Of a DNA stretch of 64,000 nucleotides, positions 60,998-64,000 are shown one piece after another. Under the pieces are notes generated by a model. It did not search any database, had not been told where the DNA came from, and saw nothing but the letters and a program-made list of their open reading frames with translations. The position numbers and the translations under genes are program-made. The stretch's first letter is position 1. Each line of letters starts with the position of its first letter. This DNA is from Ceratopteris richardii (Eukaryota; Streptophyta; Polypodiopsida; Polypodiales; Pteridaceae). The stretch spans positions 60,172,324 through 60,236,323 of the forward strand of contig CM035422.1 of assembly GCA_020310875.1 (NCBI GenBank), written 5' to 3'.

Positions 60998-62580
60998 CTA
61001 AAAATAAATCATTAAGTAATATCAAATTTTGTTTAAGGGAATTAGATAATTTTCAAACTTTTATTTAATTTTTTTGCAAGATGCATATGATTTATTTCAT
61101 ACCAAAATCAAGTTGATGAAAACATCAAATCTAAAGCTCCACTAATAATCATTTCTATCAACAATACTTGACTTTAGGTTCAAAAACATTCATACATCTA
61201 GTAGAAATGGTCAAAAAAAAAGTTCCATCATCCATTCATTCAAAGTAACATCTCCTCTTATATAAATACTCACATATATACATTCATTCATATCAAAGAA
61301 ATTCAACTAACTCTACTTGTTTGCCCAATTTTAATACTAGAAGTGTTTTCCATAACTAGCCTTTATATTAGCTTCATAATTTTTTTCCATTATTAACTTT
61401 ATCAGCATTAGCTTCATGTAGGTGTAATTCATAATTTACTTCTTTTTTAGGTGGAAGAAAGTATAAACTTCCATTCATAATAACTTTTACATTCACCTCT
61501 TTTATGTTTAAAGAGGAAAGGCTTAGCCCATTAACCTGAGCTAAGGAACTAGATGCATGAATAAGCAAGAATCAACATTTCACATAGACATGAGTCATGC
61601 ATCTATATGCTCACATTTATACATGTTTACTTTCCTCTTTTGAATTGAATTACAAAATCCATTTGTTCAATCATATCACAACTGAGTTTATAAAGTTTTG
61701 AAATACAAAACCAAATATTTATTTTCCTACTTTGGCCAAATAGTTTTACTTCATAATTTGACAAATCCATAATCCAAATTTTATAATTTAGTAATTCATA
61801 AATGCAAATGGTATGCATAATAAGAAATAGTTGTCATAGAGACATACCACTTGAAATTTAGCTTCAACTTCAATCTCCAAACTCCTAGATCATCTTCAAA
61901 TCATCCACAAATTCTTGTTAGCAAATCATCAAAATCTAGAAACTCAAGTATAATTAACTTTCTTCATCAAACATACACATTAGACATTCACATGTGATAT
62001 CATAAAATCAAAAAATATTTCTTGTAAATATCTTATATGGAAAATTAACATCTTTATAGTCAATATACATCATGAAAGGAACCAAGATGCTAAAATATAA
62101 ATCATTTCATGTGCTTCCATTGGTGGTAGTAAAAACTAAAAAATGAAGCTATCAAAAGTCCCATAATCAGTGAGAATATTAATAACTTTAGGGAAAAAAT
62201 ACATTGAAAGAAAAATATAACTTGAAGATTGGTCCAATAGAATGTTCCTAGTGTTAGTGTTGTTCCTCACTTCATCCCAAATTTTTCTTGAGTATTTTCT
62301 TGAAGATTTTTGAGCATCCATGACTAGCAGTTTCCTTTCTTTTTCATTTCTTATAGAAGAAAATCCACATCCAAAGAAAAATTCATACTTTATTTTACAT
62401 AAAATTTGAATTCTGATTTTTTTTTTACAAGATAAAAATATATTTTTTTAATAAATCATCTTACTTTATTCCCAAAATTTCATTCATCCTCTTCCTCATC
62501 TAATAATTCATTGTTTCCATCATCTTTTTGTTTAAACAATGTAATCCTTTTGCCTACAATTGAAATTTTGAGAGGTGTTC
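60998..62580. other. AT-rich DNA, possible LTR/3' region of gypsy R
   Basis: Lies just beyond the integrase end of gypsy R on the minus strand, where its 3' LTR would be. No polypurine tract with a matching TG/CA pair was identified. A minus-strand open frame at 61568-61374 has no recognised domain. Confidence 0.5.
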
Positions 62581-62589
62581 CATCCAATT

Positions 62590-64000
62590 CTCATAAAGCA
62601 TAAGTTCCATGTTCATTAATATTTAGCACCACATAAGGTCCAAACCAATGCCCTTTCAACTCCCTACATGCATCATAGTGGGAATCAAATATACTATCGT
62701 AAATCAAAACCCAATCATCAATTTGAATTGGCTTTGTCCTTAACCTATGTGACTTATCAAAATACTTCTTATCGTTAATCCTAGATTCTTTTAATTTAGT
62801 AATAGCTTCTTCTAATGTTTCATTTCCTTGTTCAAGATGTTCAGTTTTTAGAGCCAAGAAATCTTTGGTATACAGATTATCATTCCATGGAAGAGTAGAC
62901 TATGTAAGTATTCGAGTATGTGCTAGAAAAATAGGTTTTTGATAGTACATTAATTATGTTGGCATATAGCCCATTGTCCTAGTGCAAGTCATTCTGACAT
63001 CCCATAATGCAAAAGGTAGAAATTTTGGACAAATTTTTAATATCACCATTACATGCTTTAGAAATTGCTTTTATAATTGGAGAATGCCCTTTTTCTATTT
63101 TCCCATTAGCCTTAGGGTTGTAAGCAATTCTAAGAGCTAAACAAATTCCATGCCATTCAAAGAAGTCTATAGCCACTTGAGTGTCTAACTCACCCCTTTC
63201 AGCCACTACTTTTACAACATATCCAAATCTTGATATTACATCTTCAAGTAAAAAATTTACAAATATTGTCTATTGTTTTCTCTTGCGAGTACTAAATACC
63301 GCATTTTATCCATACCTTTGGGCATGGTCACTAAGTTAACTACCCACTTATAGTGAATACTAATTGGATAAGCTGGATGAAAAGGATCCCTTTGCCTAAC
63401 TAATGAATGCATTTGACATATAGCACAAGAATTAACATAATCCCTTACATTGTCATAGATTCCTAGCCACCAAAAGGTTTCTCTAATTTTTTCATATGTA
63501 GCCACAAAACACTTATGTCCAGCCCATAAATTATCATGCATATTTTTCATTACTTGCAATTGTAGTTTTTTTAGTTCCCAGTACTCTTTGTGGAAATTTA
63601 ATCTTTCCTCTTGAATGTCTCCAAATTAATCCATCCTTTAAGAATAACCTTGAATCTATTTGTAGACCATGCAGGTGGTTTAATCAAAGTACTAAGATAT
63701 CTTCCAATGTCTCACCATTCTCCTTCATATTCATTAATTTTAAATTGTTCATACACATATGCTTCAAATTGAAAATAAATTGCATTAATATCTTCATCTT
63801 CATCATACCTAGCATAACAATATCAGGCCATGAATAGTTTATTATCATTCCTATGAGTGGTAAGCACTCTGTCTCTATAACTACATTGGCTCCAATAAAA
63901 TACTCTTTATCAATTTTGAATGCAGTGAATAGACCCCAAAGTCCTCTTTTAATTTGCAGATAATTCCTTTGAGTTTCATGTAATATTTTGGCTCCAAATC
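62590..64000 (-). mobile_element. Ty3/gypsy relic R (RNase H-integrase), runs off right edge
   Basis: The minus strand enters from the right edge with RNase H text (KRGLWGLFTAFKIDKEYF, ETECLPLIGM) about 63990-63760. Integrase follows: zinc region (HKCFVATYEKIRETFWW, CAICQMHS) about 63540-63410, core pieces (AYNPKANGKIEKGHS) about 63130, and a C-terminal beta domain (DWVLIYDSIFDS, LKGHWFGPYVVLN) about 62730-62600. The family is different from T1 and F. Broken, with about four interruptions. RT, protease, gag and the 5' LTR would lie outside the window. Confidence 0.88.

Noticed and set aside
1-64000. tRNA or rRNA genes
   Set aside because: None recognised; TGGTATCAGAGC matches are all retrotransposon primer sites beside LTR edges.

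Overview
The window looks like a stretch of a large-genome land plant, most likely a seed plant and quite possibly a conifer or other gymnosperm. The evidence is indirect. Almost the whole window is decayed Ty1/copia and Ty3/gypsy retrotransposons stacked inside one another, with one plant L1-type LINE relic, long CT and CA/TA microsatellites, and only two or three pieces with exon-intron structure. No bacterial, organellar, rRNA or tRNA gene was recognised, and no intact host gene.

Layout. 1-6578: a minus-strand Ty3/gypsy element that runs off the left edge, with its 5' LTR at 5583-6578. 6579-8325: unassigned DNA ending in an imperfect inverted repeat. 8326-12192: a truncated minus-strand copia (B) lying against another minus-strand copia (C, 12193-15275). 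15276-17505: two copia fragments joined head to head. 17676-33692: an old gypsy (F), split by copia D (19537-31425, target-site duplication GGCTG), whose 5' LTR is itself split by the younger copia E (25361-30513, target-site duplication AGAAT). 32233-39702: two tandem LTR-like copies. The first holds a 497-bp solo LTR (GTCAC duplication) and the second holds a complete copia G (34057-39093, AGTTG duplication).

39703-47520: a mosaic of short copia pieces, a LINE fragment and one LTR whose two halves now point in opposite directions. 47560-50505: gypsy and unassigned coding-like relics. 50505-53309: two CA-rich arrays around a roughly 700-bp split gene fragment whose three exons keep one consistent intron phase. 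54144-55534: a three-exon, minus-strand host-type gene, unrecognised and lightly damaged. 55951-64000: gypsy gag relics, AT-rich DNA with one exon-like segment, and a gypsy RNase H-integrase fragment leaving the right edge.

Relative ages come from nesting and from LTR differences counted by eye. E (about 4%) sits inside D (about 4-5% in the part compared), D sits inside F, and G is about 7% diverged. The coding parts belong to separate dead elements and do not form a pathway. The two intron-bearing segments (52.1-52.8 kb and 54.1-55.5 kb) are the best candidates for something other than ordinary retrotransposon debris.
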